Part shown: piece after piece, positions 24,614-33,080 of the stretch | Numbering within the stretch: position 1 is the stretch's first letter | How the letters are laid out: each line of letters opens with the position of its first letter | DNA from: Oxalobacteraceae bacterium | GTDB lineage: Bacteria; Pseudomonadota; Gammaproteobacteria; Burkholderiales; Burkholderiaceae_D | Reading direction: 5' to 3' | Assembly (NCBI GenBank): GCA_027490725.1 | Contig: JAIXXN010000064.1 | Span: forward strand, 34,413-98,412 | DNA length: 64,000 nucleotides | Translations under genes and position numbers: made by a program | The notes under the pieces: generated by a model | Databases searched by the model: none | Seen by the model: the letters and a program-made list of their open reading frames with translations, nothing else | What the model was told of the DNA's origin: nothing

Positions 24614-25165
24614 TCAGCTCAGACGTGCGGCAATGCTGGCGACGCGCTGACCGTAAGCCTTGGCCGTATCGAGATCGCCTTGCGGGATCTCGTCGGTACT
24701 GGCATCGGCAGGCGATTGCACCAGCACGCCCACCGAGCCACCCAGATTGTTGATGTCGGTACGCTGGGCCGCTTTGCTGTTCGCTGGCATCAGGCCGAGG
24801 CTGACCCAGATACCACCGTGTTGCGAGGCCAGCGTCTGCAGCGCGATCATGGTGACGGCTTTGTCGCCATTGAAGCTGGCGCTGTTGGTGAAACCACCGA
24901 ACACTTTGTCCTGCCAGCCACGCGTGAACCAGACTTTGGAACTGGTATCGGCAAACTTCTTGAATTGCCACGCGGCGTTGCCCATGTAAGTGGGCGTGCC
25001 GAAGATGATGGCATCGGCCGCCGCCAGCAGCTCCCAGCCGCCTTCAGGCAGATTGCCTTCGGCATCAATGGCCAGCAGGGTGCCATCCGCGCCGTCGCGC
25101 ACATATTCGGCGACCCGTTTGGTGTGGCCGTAGCCGGAATAGTAGACCACTACAGTTTTCGTCAT
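24614..25165 (-). CDS. Flavodoxin-like FMN/NAD(P)H oxidoreductase (WrbA/flavodoxin family)
   Basis: The 183-residue single-domain protein has the FMN phosphate loop at 9-15 (YSGYGHTKR), the FMN ring-binding loop GTPTYMGNAAWQFKKF near 56-72 and GGFTNSASFNGDK near 89-101, as in WrbA-like quinone reductases. It is cytoplasmic and has no signal. The gene has its own upstream region and lies next to, but not inside, the TrxB-DsbD operon. A general quinone or FMN reductase role is likely; a role in feeding the adjacent redox module is only a possibility. Confidence 0.85.
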   Translation of the reverse strand: MTKTVVVYYSGYGHTKRVAEYVRDGADGTLLAIDAEGNLPEGGWELLAAADAIIFGTPTYMGNAAWQFKKFADTSSKVWFTRGWQDKVFGGFTNSASFNGDKAVTMIALQTLASQHGGIWVSLGLMPANSKAAQRTDINNLGGSVGVLVQSPADASTDEIPQGDLDTAKAYGQRVASIAARLS

Positions 25166-25267
25166 TATTTTCTCCTGGGAATAGGCAAACTGAACTGTGA
25201 GTGTAAGGGACTATTCCTGACTTGATAAGAACGTACCAAAAGGTAAGGATCCGGCGCTGGCGCAACA

Positions 25268-25283
25268 GGGGCGGCAGCGCCCC
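25268..25283 (-). terminator. GC hairpin after trxB
   Basis: GGGGCG/CGCCCC with loop GCAG lies 8 nt past the trxB stop on the minus strand. No T-run is present. It is the likely end of the long redox operon that begins near 33.4 kb. Confidence 0.5.
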
Positions 25284-25290
25284 CCCTGAT

Positions 25291-26247
25291 TTAAAGCTGT
25301 TCCAGGTAGCGCTGCGCGTCGAGTGCGGCCATGCAGCCGCTGCCCGCGCTGGTAATCGCCTGACGGTAGATCTGGTCCTGCACATCGCCGGCCGCGAAGA
25401 CCCCGGCCAGCGAGGTGGCAGTCGCCATGCCCTGATTGCCGCCACGGGTCAGCAGGTAGCCATTGCGCATCGCCAGCTGGCCGTCAAAGATGGCGGTGTT
25501 GGGACGGTGGCCGATGGCGATGAAGACGCCGTGCACGGCCAGTTCCTCCAGCATGCCATTCTGCTGGCGCAGTACCACGCCGGTCACGCCGGCGTCATCG
25601 CCAAGCACCTCGTGCAGTTCGCGCTCGAGCTTCAGGACGATCCGTCCCTGTGCGACTTTGGCGTGCAGCCGGTCGATCAGGATAGGCTCGGCGCGGAAGT
25701 GTTCGCGGCGGTGCACCAGTATGACGCGCTCGGCAATATTCGACAGGTACAGGGCTTCTTCGACGGCGCTGTTGCCACCGCCGATTACGGCGACCTCGCG
25801 GCCACGATAGAAGAAACCATCGCAGGTGGCGCAGGCCGACACGCCGCGTCCCATATACGCCTGCTCCGATGGCAGGCCCAGATACTGGGCCGATGCGCCG
25901 GTTGCGATGATCAGGGCGTCGCAGGTGTAGTCGCCGTTATCACCGCTCAGGCGCAGCGGTGTTTGGTTCAGGTAGCAGGTATGAATGTGGTCATACAGCA
26001 GGCGTGTGCCGAAGCGTTGCGCATGCTGGCGGAAGCGCTCCATCAGTTCAGGGCCCTGCACGCCAGCCGGATCGGCTGGCCAGTTTTCCACTTCGCTGGT
26101 GGTCATCAGCTGGCCACCCTGTTCCTGACCGGTGATCAGGGTCGGTTGCAGATTGGCGCGGGCGGCGTACACGGCGGCCGCATAGCCGGCCGGGCCGGAG
26201 CCCAGAATTAACAAGCGGGCATGCTGTGGCGGGGAAGTCTGAGTCAT
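25291..26247 (-). CDS. trxB: Thioredoxin reductase
   Basis: The 318-residue FAD/NADPH enzyme has FAD-binding ILGSGPAGYAAAVYAAR at 14-30, the redox-active pair C139-A-T-C142 followed by D, the NADPH-binding VIGGGNSAVEEAL near 153-165 and GVFAAGDVQD near the C-terminus. It passes NADPH electrons to cytoplasmic thioredoxin. It lies only 12 nt after dsbD, so transcription with the upstream redox operon is probable. Together TrxB, thioredoxin and DsbD make a complete NADPH-to-periplasm thiol route. Confidence 0.95.
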   Translation of the reverse strand: MTQTSPPQHARLLILGSGPAGYAAAVYAARANLQPTLITGQEQGGQLMTTSEVENWPADPAGVQGPELMERFRQHAQRFGTRLLYDHIHTCYLNQTPLRLSGDNGDYTCDALIIATGASAQYLGLPSEQAYMGRGVSACATCDGFFYRGREVAVIGGGNSAVEEALYLSNIAERVILVHRREHFRAEPILIDRLHAKVAQGRIVLKLERELHEVLGDDAGVTGVVLRQQNGMLEELAVHGVFIAIGHRPNTAIFDGQLAMRNGYLLTRGGNQGMATATSLAGVFAAGDVQDQIYRQAITSAGSGCMAALDAQRYLEQL

Positions 26248-26259
26248 AACGATCCTTGC

Positions 26260-28143
26260 TTAACTGGTAACGCGCTGTAACTGGCGCAGGAAAGAGCTGG
26301 CTGGCAGGAAACCGATCACGCGGGCCGCAGCAACTTCCTGGCCGCTGGCGTTGAACAGGATGATGCCGGGTGGCCCGAACAGTGCGAAGCGCTTCATCAG
26401 GGCGCGATCATCGGCGTTATTGGCCGTGACGTCGACCTGGATTAGCTGCATGCCGCGCATGGCGCTGGCGACCTTGGCGTCGGCAAAGGTCAGGTGTTCC
26501 ATCTCCTTGCAGGCGACACACCAGTCGGCATAGAAGTCCAGCATCACTGGCTGGCGGGTGCTGGCCAGCACTTGCTCCAGTTCGGCGACGTTGCGGATCC
26601 GGGTGAAGCGCGGCGCGCCGGCAGCGCCATTGCTGTCGGCGCGATCGGCCGAGGCCACGCCGCGCAGATGGGCCAACGGTTGCAGTACATTGCTGCCGGA
26701 GCTGGCAGCGCCGACCAGTTCAAACAGACCGACCAGCAGCAGGATGATGCCTAGTGCACGGGCGCTGTAAGCGCCCAGCCCGGCATGCGCTGGCAGTGCT
26801 TCACCGGCGCGCAGGAAGCTGGCACACAGGATGGCAAACGCACCCCACAACAACATGCTGACACTCGCCGACAGGATGGGGCTGATCATCCAGATGGCGA
26901 CGGCAATCAGCAGCAGGCCGAAGACTTTTTTCACATGGTTCATCCATGCACCGGCACGTGGCAGCAGGCTGCCGGCAGACAGACCGGTCAGCAGCAGCGG
27001 TACGCTCATCCCGCTGGCCATGGCAAACAGGGCCCAGCCGCCGGTGACGGCATTGCCGGTTTTGCTAATGTAGAGCAGGGCGCCGGCCAGCGGGCCTGCC
27101 ACACAGGGGCCGACGATGAGTGCCGATAAGGCGCCCATGACGAACACGCCGGCCAGTTTGCCGCCGCTCTGGCGGCCGCTCGATTCGGTCAGGCGGCTTT
27201 GCAGGGCGCTCGGCAATTGCAGCTGGTAGACATCGAACATCGACAGTGCCAGCCCGAACAGGAGCGCGCCAAAGGTCAGCAGTACCCACGGTTTCTGCAA
27301 GGCGCCCGCCAGCCCTTCGCCGGCCAGCCCGGCGGCCACCCCCAGCGAGGTGTACACCAGTGCCATGCCCAGACTGTAGGCGGCGGCCAGCATCAATGCC
27401 TGACGGCGCGTGACCTGGCCTTCGCCGACGATGATGGACGACAGGATAGGTACCATCGGCAGCACGCATGGCGTGAACGAGAGTAGCAGACCGAACACCA
27501 GGAAGGCCGCACCGATGCGCCAGATACTGCCGCTTTGCAGGGTGCGCTGGGCCAGTGAGCTATCGTCTTCCGGCGCCGGCTGCTCGCTTTGCAGCGTGCT
27601 GCTGGCGGGAGTTGCGGCCAGTGGTGCTGCCGCAGTGCCTGCATCGACGTCGGCCAGTGCGCTGAGTACGCCGGGCTGGTCCGGATCGACGGTATAGCTG
27701 CGCACCACGGGTGGGTAGCACAGGCCTGCATCGGCGCAGCCCTGATAGCTGACTGTCAGGGTGAACGCGGCAGTGCCACTAACGGGTAGTGTCAGCTTCA
27801 GGTCGCCATAATAGGTTTCCATTATTTTGCCGAAGTTCTCGTCAAATTTGCGCTTGCCGACCGGTAGTACAGGCTGGCCTACGCCCGGGCCGCTGAACGA
27901 CAGGCGTTCGCGATACAGGTGGTAGCCGGGCGGGATGGCCCAGTGCAAAGCCAGCGTGCGGGTATCGCGCAGCTCCGCCTTGAGCACAAACGCCTGTTCG
28001 GGTGGCAGGAAGTCGTCGGCTTTGGCCAGCGGCAGCCAGAGCGACAGCAGCAGCGCGCCCAGCCAGAGCCACACGGCGCTGAGTCGGGCAGTCGCCGTGC
28101 GGCGTTGAGGAACGCTGGCATACCAGCGCAGGGGGAAGTTCAT
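26260..28143 (-). CDS. dsbD: Thiol:disulfide interchange protein DsbD
   Basis: The protein has 627 residues from ATG 28143, chosen over a longer frame because GGAG lies 6 nt upstream and a signal peptide follows directly. It contains the periplasmic alpha domain with C136 and C142 (QGCADAGLC), and eight membrane segments with the transmembrane pair C226 (SFTPCVLPM) and C347 (GPCVAGP). The C-terminal thioredoxin-like gamma domain has C542-V-A-C545. It carries reducing power from cytoplasmic thioredoxin to periplasmic partners such as TlpA/CcmG-like thioredoxins. The fused thioredoxin domain encoded at the head of this operon is an obvious partner. Its start overlaps the apbE stop (ATGA). Confidence 0.93.
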   Translation of the reverse strand: MNFPLRWYASVPQRRTATARLSAVWLWLGALLLSLWLPLAKADDFLPPEQAFVLKAELRDTRTLALHWAIPPGYHLYRERLSFSGPGVGQPVLPVGKRKFDENFGKIMETYYGDLKLTLPVSGTAAFTLTVSYQGCADAGLCYPPVVRSYTVDPDQPGVLSALADVDAGTAAAPLAATPASSTLQSEQPAPEDDSSLAQRTLQSGSIWRIGAAFLVFGLLLSFTPCVLPMVPILSSIIVGEGQVTRRQALMLAAAYSLGMALVYTSLGVAAGLAGEGLAGALQKPWVLLTFGALLFGLALSMFDVYQLQLPSALQSRLTESSGRQSGGKLAGVFVMGALSALIVGPCVAGPLAGALLYISKTGNAVTGGWALFAMASGMSVPLLLTGLSAGSLLPRAGAWMNHVKKVFGLLLIAVAIWMISPILSASVSMLLWGAFAILCASFLRAGEALPAHAGLGAYSARALGIILLLVGLFELVGAASSGSNVLQPLAHLRGVASADRADSNGAAGAPRFTRIRNVAELEQVLASTRQPVMLDFYADWCVACKEMEHLTFADAKVASAMRGMQLIQVDVTANNADDRALMKRFALFGPPGIILFNASGQEVAAARVIGFLPASSFLRQLQRVTS

Positions 28144-29036
28144 ACGGTTCTCCGGAAAATGTCGCCATGCTGATCCATGGCTAGATAACTCATACCGGAC
28201 TGATTCAGAAAATCCAGTCCGTCTTGTGCCAGCAGCATCGTCAGGGTGCTGCAACTACCGGCGGCAATCGCTAACGGTGCCAGCACGCTGACCGAGCGCC
28301 AGAATCGCACCGGCATGCCGCTGCGCGGGTCCAGCAGGTGGCAATAGCGCTGCCCTGCCACGTCGATATAGCGTTCGTAGTCGCCGCTGGTGGTGAGCGC
28401 ACCACGGCTGACGGGGATGCTGGCGATGGTGGCCTGCGCATCACGCGGATGCTGGATGCCGATCATCCAGGGCGTGCCATCGGGATGCGGGCCGAGAAAG
28501 CGCATATCGCCGCCCAGATTCACATAGCCATGCGCGATACCCTGAGCCTGCAGCACTTCAGCGGCACGATCCACTGCGTACTCCTTGCCGAAACCGCCGA
28601 AATCGAGTTCCATGCCGGCTCTGGGCAGATACACACAGTCCGGCGTGCGCACCACTTGCTGCCAGTCCACCAGCGGCAGCAGCGCGGCCAGCGCGGCGCA
28701 GGAAGGCAGTACCGCGCGGCGGAAGTCCCAGGCTTTGCGCAGTACGCCGGAGGTGATGTCGAAACGCCCCTGACTGGCACGCTGCAAAGCATCGGCGTAG
28801 TCGAGTAAGGCGCTGGTTTCGGCATCGCAGGCGATGGCGTGCTGACCGGCCGCTGCATTGATCTGACTGAGAATGCTGTCAGCCCGATAGCGCGAGTACT
28901 TGTGCTCGATCCGGCGGATTTCCATGATCGCCAGCGCGATCTTGCGGCGTGCGCTGGCGGCATCGGCTGCCGCCAGACGGATTTCGCAGCGGCTACCCAT
29001 GGCATGAAATGCCTCGCTGTAGACCTGCTCTACCAC
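28140..29036 (-). CDS. apbE: FAD:protein FMN transferase (ApbE)
   Basis: This is a 298-residue ApbE-fold protein. The FHAMGSRCEIRL opening is the family's usual first strand, followed by FDITSGVLRKAWDFR near 95-109, MELDFGGFGKEYAVDRA near 145-161, GYVNLGGDMRFLG near 173 and the Mg/FAD site region ALTTSGDYERY near 212. ApbE attaches FMN covalently to Thr/Ser in D-x-x-(S/T)-G-A-(S/T) motifs of exported proteins. No signal peptide or lipobox is apparent in the predicted frame (GTG at 29036, overlapping the previous stop), which is odd for an enzyme that acts outside the cytoplasm. The DUF3570 protein encoded just upstream contains two such motifs and is the likely substrate. Confidence 0.9.
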   Translation of the reverse strand: MVEQVYSEAFHAMGSRCEIRLAAADAASARRKIALAIMEIRRIEHKYSRYRADSILSQINAAAGQHAIACDAETSALLDYADALQRASQGRFDITSGVLRKAWDFRRAVLPSCAALAALLPLVDWQQVVRTPDCVYLPRAGMELDFGGFGKEYAVDRAAEVLQAQGIAHGYVNLGGDMRFLGPHPDGTPWMIGIQHPRDAQATIASIPVSRGALTTSGDYERYIDVAGQRYCHLLDPRSGMPVRFWRSVSVLAPLAIAAGSCSTLTMLLAQDGLDFLNQSGMSYLAMDQHGDIFRRTV

Positions 29037-30154
29037 AGCCGGGTAAAGCCGATCTGCACGCTGTTGGCATGCAGCGCTGCCAGCCCCGGGCTGCCACTGC
29101 CGAACACCCGCCAGGCGCTACGTTGCTGATAGCGTTCGAACTTGACGTCGACGCTCCAGTCACGATCGATCTGCTTGGCCACTTTCAGGCCCAGCGTGGC
29201 GGCACCAAAGCCGGCCAGGCGCTGGTCGGCTGAGGTGTAGGCGCTGCCACCGAACACATAGCCGGGCGGGAAGGGCTCGCTGCCATATACGGGATCGAAA
29301 TAGAACTTTGCGGCGCGCTGGGTGTACAGACGCAGCGCCGGAGTCAGGGTCCAGCCGTGCGACAGCGATTGCACCCACTCGGCGTTGAGGGTGTGGGCGC
29401 TGATGCCATAACTATCGCGGTAGTAGCGGTAGCTCAGGCGGGTGGTCGCATCGGCGTCGATCAGGCGATGATTCCATTGTGTCAGCAGGGTACTTTGCTG
29501 GCGCTCCCCTGGACGGTTATCGACCAGCTTGTACGGGTCGGAATAATAGCCGTGACCACGGCTGTGCGTGAGCGTTAGCTGGGCGATATCGACCGGGGTC
29601 AGCACCTGCGTGACCCCGGCCAGCAGATTGATGGTCTGGCGGCTGGCGTTCTCGACGATGCGGTTGACGGGATGGATGGCATCGTCCGAGCCGCCCAGAC
29701 CGAGCGACCAGGTGGTATTGCGGTCGGCGCTGAGCAGATTGGCTTGCACGGACAGGGCGCGGGAGCGGTAATCATGCTCATTGGAGTAGGCGGCGCCGAC
29801 GCTGATGCTGCCGTTTTCCAGATAGCGCGTCAGGCTGACATCACCGGCCTTGCGCTGGTCAGCCATGCGCGAGGCGCCCGATACGGCCGTGTGGTAGCGC
29901 GGCGACGCGCCGGACACATCATCGGTGGTGGCGCTGGCCGCCAGGCTCCACTCGCCGGCCAGCGGGGCCAGCACGGAAATTGACGGCGCATGCACCTGGA
30001 TCCGGTCTAGTCCTGCCTGATCCTCTTTGTAGTATAGGTATTTCATGCTGATGGCGCCCCGTTCCGGCGCGCTCTCGGCATGGCTCAGGCCGGGCAGCAG
30101 CATGGCCGCCGCCAGCAGTGCCTGTCCCAGTGGTGTGGCTTTTTCTTGTTGCAT
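29030..30154 (-). CDS. DUF3570 protein, probable outer-membrane barrel with FMN-attachment-like motifs
   Basis: The 374-residue protein has a signal peptide (cleavage near GLSHA, residue 26), many alternating beta strands and a terminal tryptophan (GFTRLW), consistent with an outer-membrane barrel. It resembles DUF3570. The sequence D78-D-V-S81-G-A-S84-P fits the ApbE flavinylation motif D-x-x-(S/T)-G-A-(S/T), and AVSGAS follows at 90-95. Serine 84 is the predicted FMN acceptor. The gene sits between a DUF4266 lipoprotein gene and apbE, overlapping the latter. I infer a flavin-carrying envelope protein working with ApbE, DsbD and the cytochrome/thioredoxin fusion; no direct function is established to my knowledge. 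Confidence 0.78.
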   Translation of the reverse strand: MQQEKATPLGQALLAAAMLLPGLSHAESAPERGAISMKYLYYKEDQAGLDRIQVHAPSISVLAPLAGEWSLAASATTDDVSGASPRYHTAVSGASRMADQRKAGDVSLTRYLENGSISVGAAYSNEHDYRSRALSVQANLLSADRNTTWSLGLGGSDDAIHPVNRIVENASRQTINLLAGVTQVLTPVDIAQLTLTHSRGHGYYSDPYKLVDNRPGERQQSTLLTQWNHRLIDADATTRLSYRYYRDSYGISAHTLNAEWVQSLSHGWTLTPALRLYTQRAAKFYFDPVYGSEPFPPGYVFGGSAYTSADQRLAGFGAATLGLKVAKQIDRDWSVDVKFERYQQRSAWRVFGSGSPGLAALHANSVQIGFTRLW

Positions 30155-30165
30155 AGCGATCCCTG

Positions 30166-30396
30166 TCAGTTACAGCCGCAGCCACCGCCGCCGACGGCGT
30201 TACCGCCGGCCGCCGCTTCCTTGCTGGCATAAATATGTTCATTGAAGCGCTTGGCCAGCGCGTCGCTTTCCAGCAGCATGTCGCTGCGCGCCAGCTGGCC
30301 TTTTTCCCATGCTGGTACCGGCGTCAGGGCGCAGCCGGACAGGCCGGCAGCGAGGCCTGTGCTCAGCATCAGCATCAGCAGCCGACGCGCCATCAT
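30166..30396 (-). CDS. DUF4266 small lipoprotein
   Basis: The 76-residue protein has a lipoprotein signal: basic MMARR, a hydrophobic stretch and the lipobox LSGC (Cys near 22). The mature part (VPAWEKGQLARSDM, NEHIYASKEAAAGG) is typical of DUF4266. It ends in a glycine-rich GGGGCGCN tail with two cysteines that could bind metal or form a disulfide. The start overlaps the stop of the upstream fusion gene (ATGA), and the DUF3570 gene follows after 11 nt, so the three products are made together. It is probably anchored in the outer membrane next to the DUF3570 barrel. Confidence 0.82.
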   Translation of the reverse strand: MMARRLLMLMLSTGLAAGLSGCALTPVPAWEKGQLARSDMLLESDALAKRFNEHIYASKEAAAGGNAVGGGGCGCN

Positions 30397-33050
30397 TGGT
30401 TCACCCCCAGCGCGCTGCGGATGCGGCTTTCCAGCAGGGCGCGATCAGCGGCGCGAAAGCCGCTGTGCTCGAACAGCACCTTGCCATCGGCACCGATCAG
30501 TACACTACTAGGCATGCCTTTCACGCCATAGCTGCGCGGGGTGGTGCCGCTGGCATCGTAGGCAATCGCGAACTGTGCCGGGTTGCTGGCGAGGAAGTTG
30601 CGTGCGTCATCGCTGCGGGCGTCCAGGTTGACGCCGATGATCTGCAGGTCTTTCTGGCCATAGCGCGCCTGCATCTGGTTCATCCACGGGAAGGACTGGC
30701 GGCAGGGGCCGCACCACGAAGCCCAGAAGTCCAGATACACCAGCTTGCCGCGAAACTGTTCCAAGCGCAGCGTGCCGTCGTTGCCGTTCAGGGCAAAGCC
30801 CGGCGCAGCCTGACCAACTTCCAGTGCTGCCGCAGGACCGGGCAGGGCCAGCGCGGTGCATACGGCCACGCTGGCAACAGTGCTGACAAGCGCGCTGGCC
30901 AGCACGGCGGTACGGGCCTGACGGCGGCGCCACAGCAGCACGCCACTGGCCAGCAGGACCAGCACGGCCAGCATCGGGTCATTCACATCCTGCGCCGCCG
31001 AGCAACCGCCACCGCCGCGATTCTGTGCGCCGCCGCTATTGCTGGCAGCTGCCACGCCCTGACCACTCAGAGCGACGCTCCAGCTGGCGCCATTGGCTTG
31101 CAGGGTCAGATTGCCGGTGCTATTGCCCGCCGCGACAGCCGTGAAGCTGACAGGCAGTTCGCAGCTGGCGCCGGCGGCCAGCGTCAGCGGGAAGGCGGCA
31201 CAGCTGCTGCCGCCATTGCTGCTATCGCTGGCGATGCCATACGGGCCGCTGAAACTGGCGCTGTTCAAGGTCAGCGGGGCGCCGCCGGTATTGGTCAGGG
31301 TGATGCGTTTCACGGCAGCGCTGCTGCCGATGGTGCTGGCGCCGAAGTCGAACGCTTGCGGATTGGTGCTCAGCGAGGCCACGCTGGTGGGCACGGCCAG
31401 ACCATTCCCGGAGAAGTGCAGGCTGAACTGGGCACCGCCATCGGTCATCAGCACCAGATCGCTGCTGCGCGCGCCGCTGGCGCCGGGCTTGAAGCTGACC
31501 TCCATGCTGCAGCTGGCGCCGGGACTGACGCTGGCGCCGCTGCCGTTGCCGGTACTGCAGCTGCCGGCCAGTACGAAGTCGCCGGGCTGGCTACCGCCCA
31601 GGGCCAGCGCCGTGATCTTCAGGGCGGCCGTGCCGCTATTGCTCAGCGTAATGCTGTGCACGGCGCTTTGCTGACCGACCTGGGTATCGCTGAAGGCGAA
31701 CGGGGCATTGTCGGACAGGGTAGGACGCGCGACGGCAGCGGCGCTGCCGCTGGCGCTGACGGCGACCGACAGATCCGCAGCATTCGAGCGCAGCAGCAGG
31801 GTGGCGTTGACATTGCCGGCTGCCGTGGGCGCGAACGACAAGGGTACGCTGCAGCTAGCTCCTACCGCCAGCGTGCCGCTGCAGGTGCTATTGCCGAGCG
31901 TGATGCTGGCGGCGCCACTGACGGCGACGCTGCTGAAATTCACCGGTACATTGCCGCTATTGCTGATGCTGACGGTCTGGGTCAGCGCTGCGCCACCGAC
32001 GGTCTGGGTGCCAAACGCCAGCACCGAAGGGTTGGCCGTGAGCGCCGGCGCCGGGGCACTGGCGCTGCCGCTCAGACCCACGGCGACGCTGGCGTTGCTG
32101 GCATTGGACGCCAGATTCAGGCTCGCCGAGAAGGCCCCGGCCACGCTGGGTGTGGCTGCTACCGTGATGGTGCAGCTGGCGCCGGCCGCAACGGGGACGC
32201 TGGTCGCGCAGCTGCCGCCGAGCTTGAAGATGCCGGCATTCGCGCCGCCCAGGCTGATCGCGCTGAAGCTCAGTGCGGCCTGACCGGCATTGTTGACGGT
32301 AATGGTCTGCAGCGGTGCCGTGCTGCCCGTCAGCAGCGTGCCGAAGTTGAGTGCGTTGGCTGACAGGGCGACGGTGGGCGTGGCCACGGCGTTGCCGCTA
32401 CCGCTCAGGCTGACCGTGCTGGTGCCACCGGTGGCATTGTGGCCGATATTCAGGGTGGCGTTGCGGCTGCCGGCTGCAGCAGGGCGGAACACCAGTTGCA
32501 CATTGCAGCTGGCACCTGCAGCGACGGCGCTGCCGACGGCACAGCTGCCGCCACTGATGCTGAAATCGGCGCTGTGGCTGCCGCCCAGCGTCAGGCTGCT
32601 CAGGTTCAGCGCAGCATTGCCGCTATTGCTGAGGGTGGTACTCAGCGCGGCGCTGCTCTGGCCCACGGTGGTGCCGGTAAAGGTCAGTGTGCTGGGCGAC
32701 AGGCTGGCGCTGGGCGCTGCCGTCACCGTGGGGTTGCCGATGTAGGCAGCCAGATCGGCGAGCTCGGCGGCGCTGAATTTACCGTTGAACAGCGAGCCCA
32801 TGCCGCCCCGGTTGGCGGCGAAGGCGGCGCTGATGACGGACGGGTTATTGGCGGCCGACAGAATGCCGTTGACATTGTTGGCGGGGGTTGCGCCATGGCA
32901 GGCGGCACAGGCCGTGCCGCCCGAGACGGGGCCATTCAGATACAGGGTCTTGCCGTTCAGGGCATCGGCAGCCTGGCTGGCAGGTGCCAGCGCTAGCAGG
33001 GCCAACAGCGCGACGGCAGGGCCGGGGCGGAGCGGACGGGTAATGTTCAT
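30393..33050 (-). CDS. Cytochrome c - choice-of-anchor-D repeats - JDVT-CTERM-like anchor - TlpA thioredoxin fusion
   Basis: One open frame of 885 residues from ATG 33050 (AGGAG 5 nt upstream). The order is a signal peptide (1-27), a c-type cytochrome with C48-A-A-C51-H52 and candidate ligand M84, and about five immunoglobulin-like choice-of-anchor-D/ASH repeats of 100-110 residues (110-665). Next comes a glycine-rich GGGGC (Cys 683) with DVNDP, a membrane segment and WRRRQ (about 671-711) like a JDVT-CTERM sorting signal, then a second membrane segment (about 712-735). The last part is a TlpA/AhpC-type thioredoxin with C780-G-P-C783. Sorting signals normally end a protein; here one is internal. 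Cleavage by the MrtJ-like protease encoded upstream would split the product into a cytochrome-repeat part and a membrane-held thioredoxin. Both halves lie in one frame without interruption. Confidence 0.82.
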   Translation of the reverse strand: MNITRPLRPGPAVALLALLALAPASQAADALNGKTLYLNGPVSGGTACAACHGATPANNVNGILSAANNPSVISAAFAANRGGMGSLFNGKFSAAELADLAAYIGNPTVTAAPSASLSPSTLTFTGTTVGQSSAALSTTLSNSGNAALNLSSLTLGGSHSADFSISGGSCAVGSAVAAGASCNVQLVFRPAAAGSRNATLNIGHNATGGTSTVSLSGSGNAVATPTVALSANALNFGTLLTGSTAPLQTITVNNAGQAALSFSAISLGGANAGIFKLGGSCATSVPVAAGASCTITVAATPSVAGAFSASLNLASNASNASVAVGLSGSASAPAPALTANPSVLAFGTQTVGGAALTQTVSISNSGNVPVNFSSVAVSGAASITLGNSTCSGTLAVGASCSVPLSFAPTAAGNVNATLLLRSNAADLSVAVSASGSAAAVARPTLSDNAPFAFSDTQVGQQSAVHSITLSNSGTAALKITALALGGSQPGDFVLAGSCSTGNGSGASVSPGASCSMEVSFKPGASGARSSDLVLMTDGGAQFSLHFSGNGLAVPTSVASLSTNPQAFDFGASTIGSSAAVKRITLTNTGGAPLTLNSASFSGPYGIASDSSNGGSSCAAFPLTLAAGASCELPVSFTAVAAGNSTGNLTLQANGASWSVALSGQGVAAASNSGGAQNRGGGGCSAAQDVNDPMLAVLVLLASGVLLWRRRQARTAVLASALVSTVASVAVCTALALPGPAAALEVGQAAPGFALNGNDGTLRLEQFRGKLVYLDFWASWCGPCRQSFPWMNQMQARYGQKDLQIIGVNLDARSDDARNFLASNPAQFAIAYDASGTTPRSYGVKGMPSSVLIGADGKVLFEHSGFRAADRALLESRIRSALGVNQ

Positions 33051-33080
33051 TGATTCTCCTAACAGTTTAAGATCCACAGA

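Noticed and set aside
30309..32363. A 684-codon plus-strand frame with Ala/Gly/Arg-rich repeats
   Set aside because: The repetition mirrors the choice-of-anchor-D repeats on the other strand; no plausible start or family.
30393..33050. Possibility that the fusion is two genes joined by a sequencing error
   Set aside because: The frame is continuous, the junction encodes two sensible membrane segments, and no stop or start with ribosome-binding site is seen between them; kept as one gene but worth checking.
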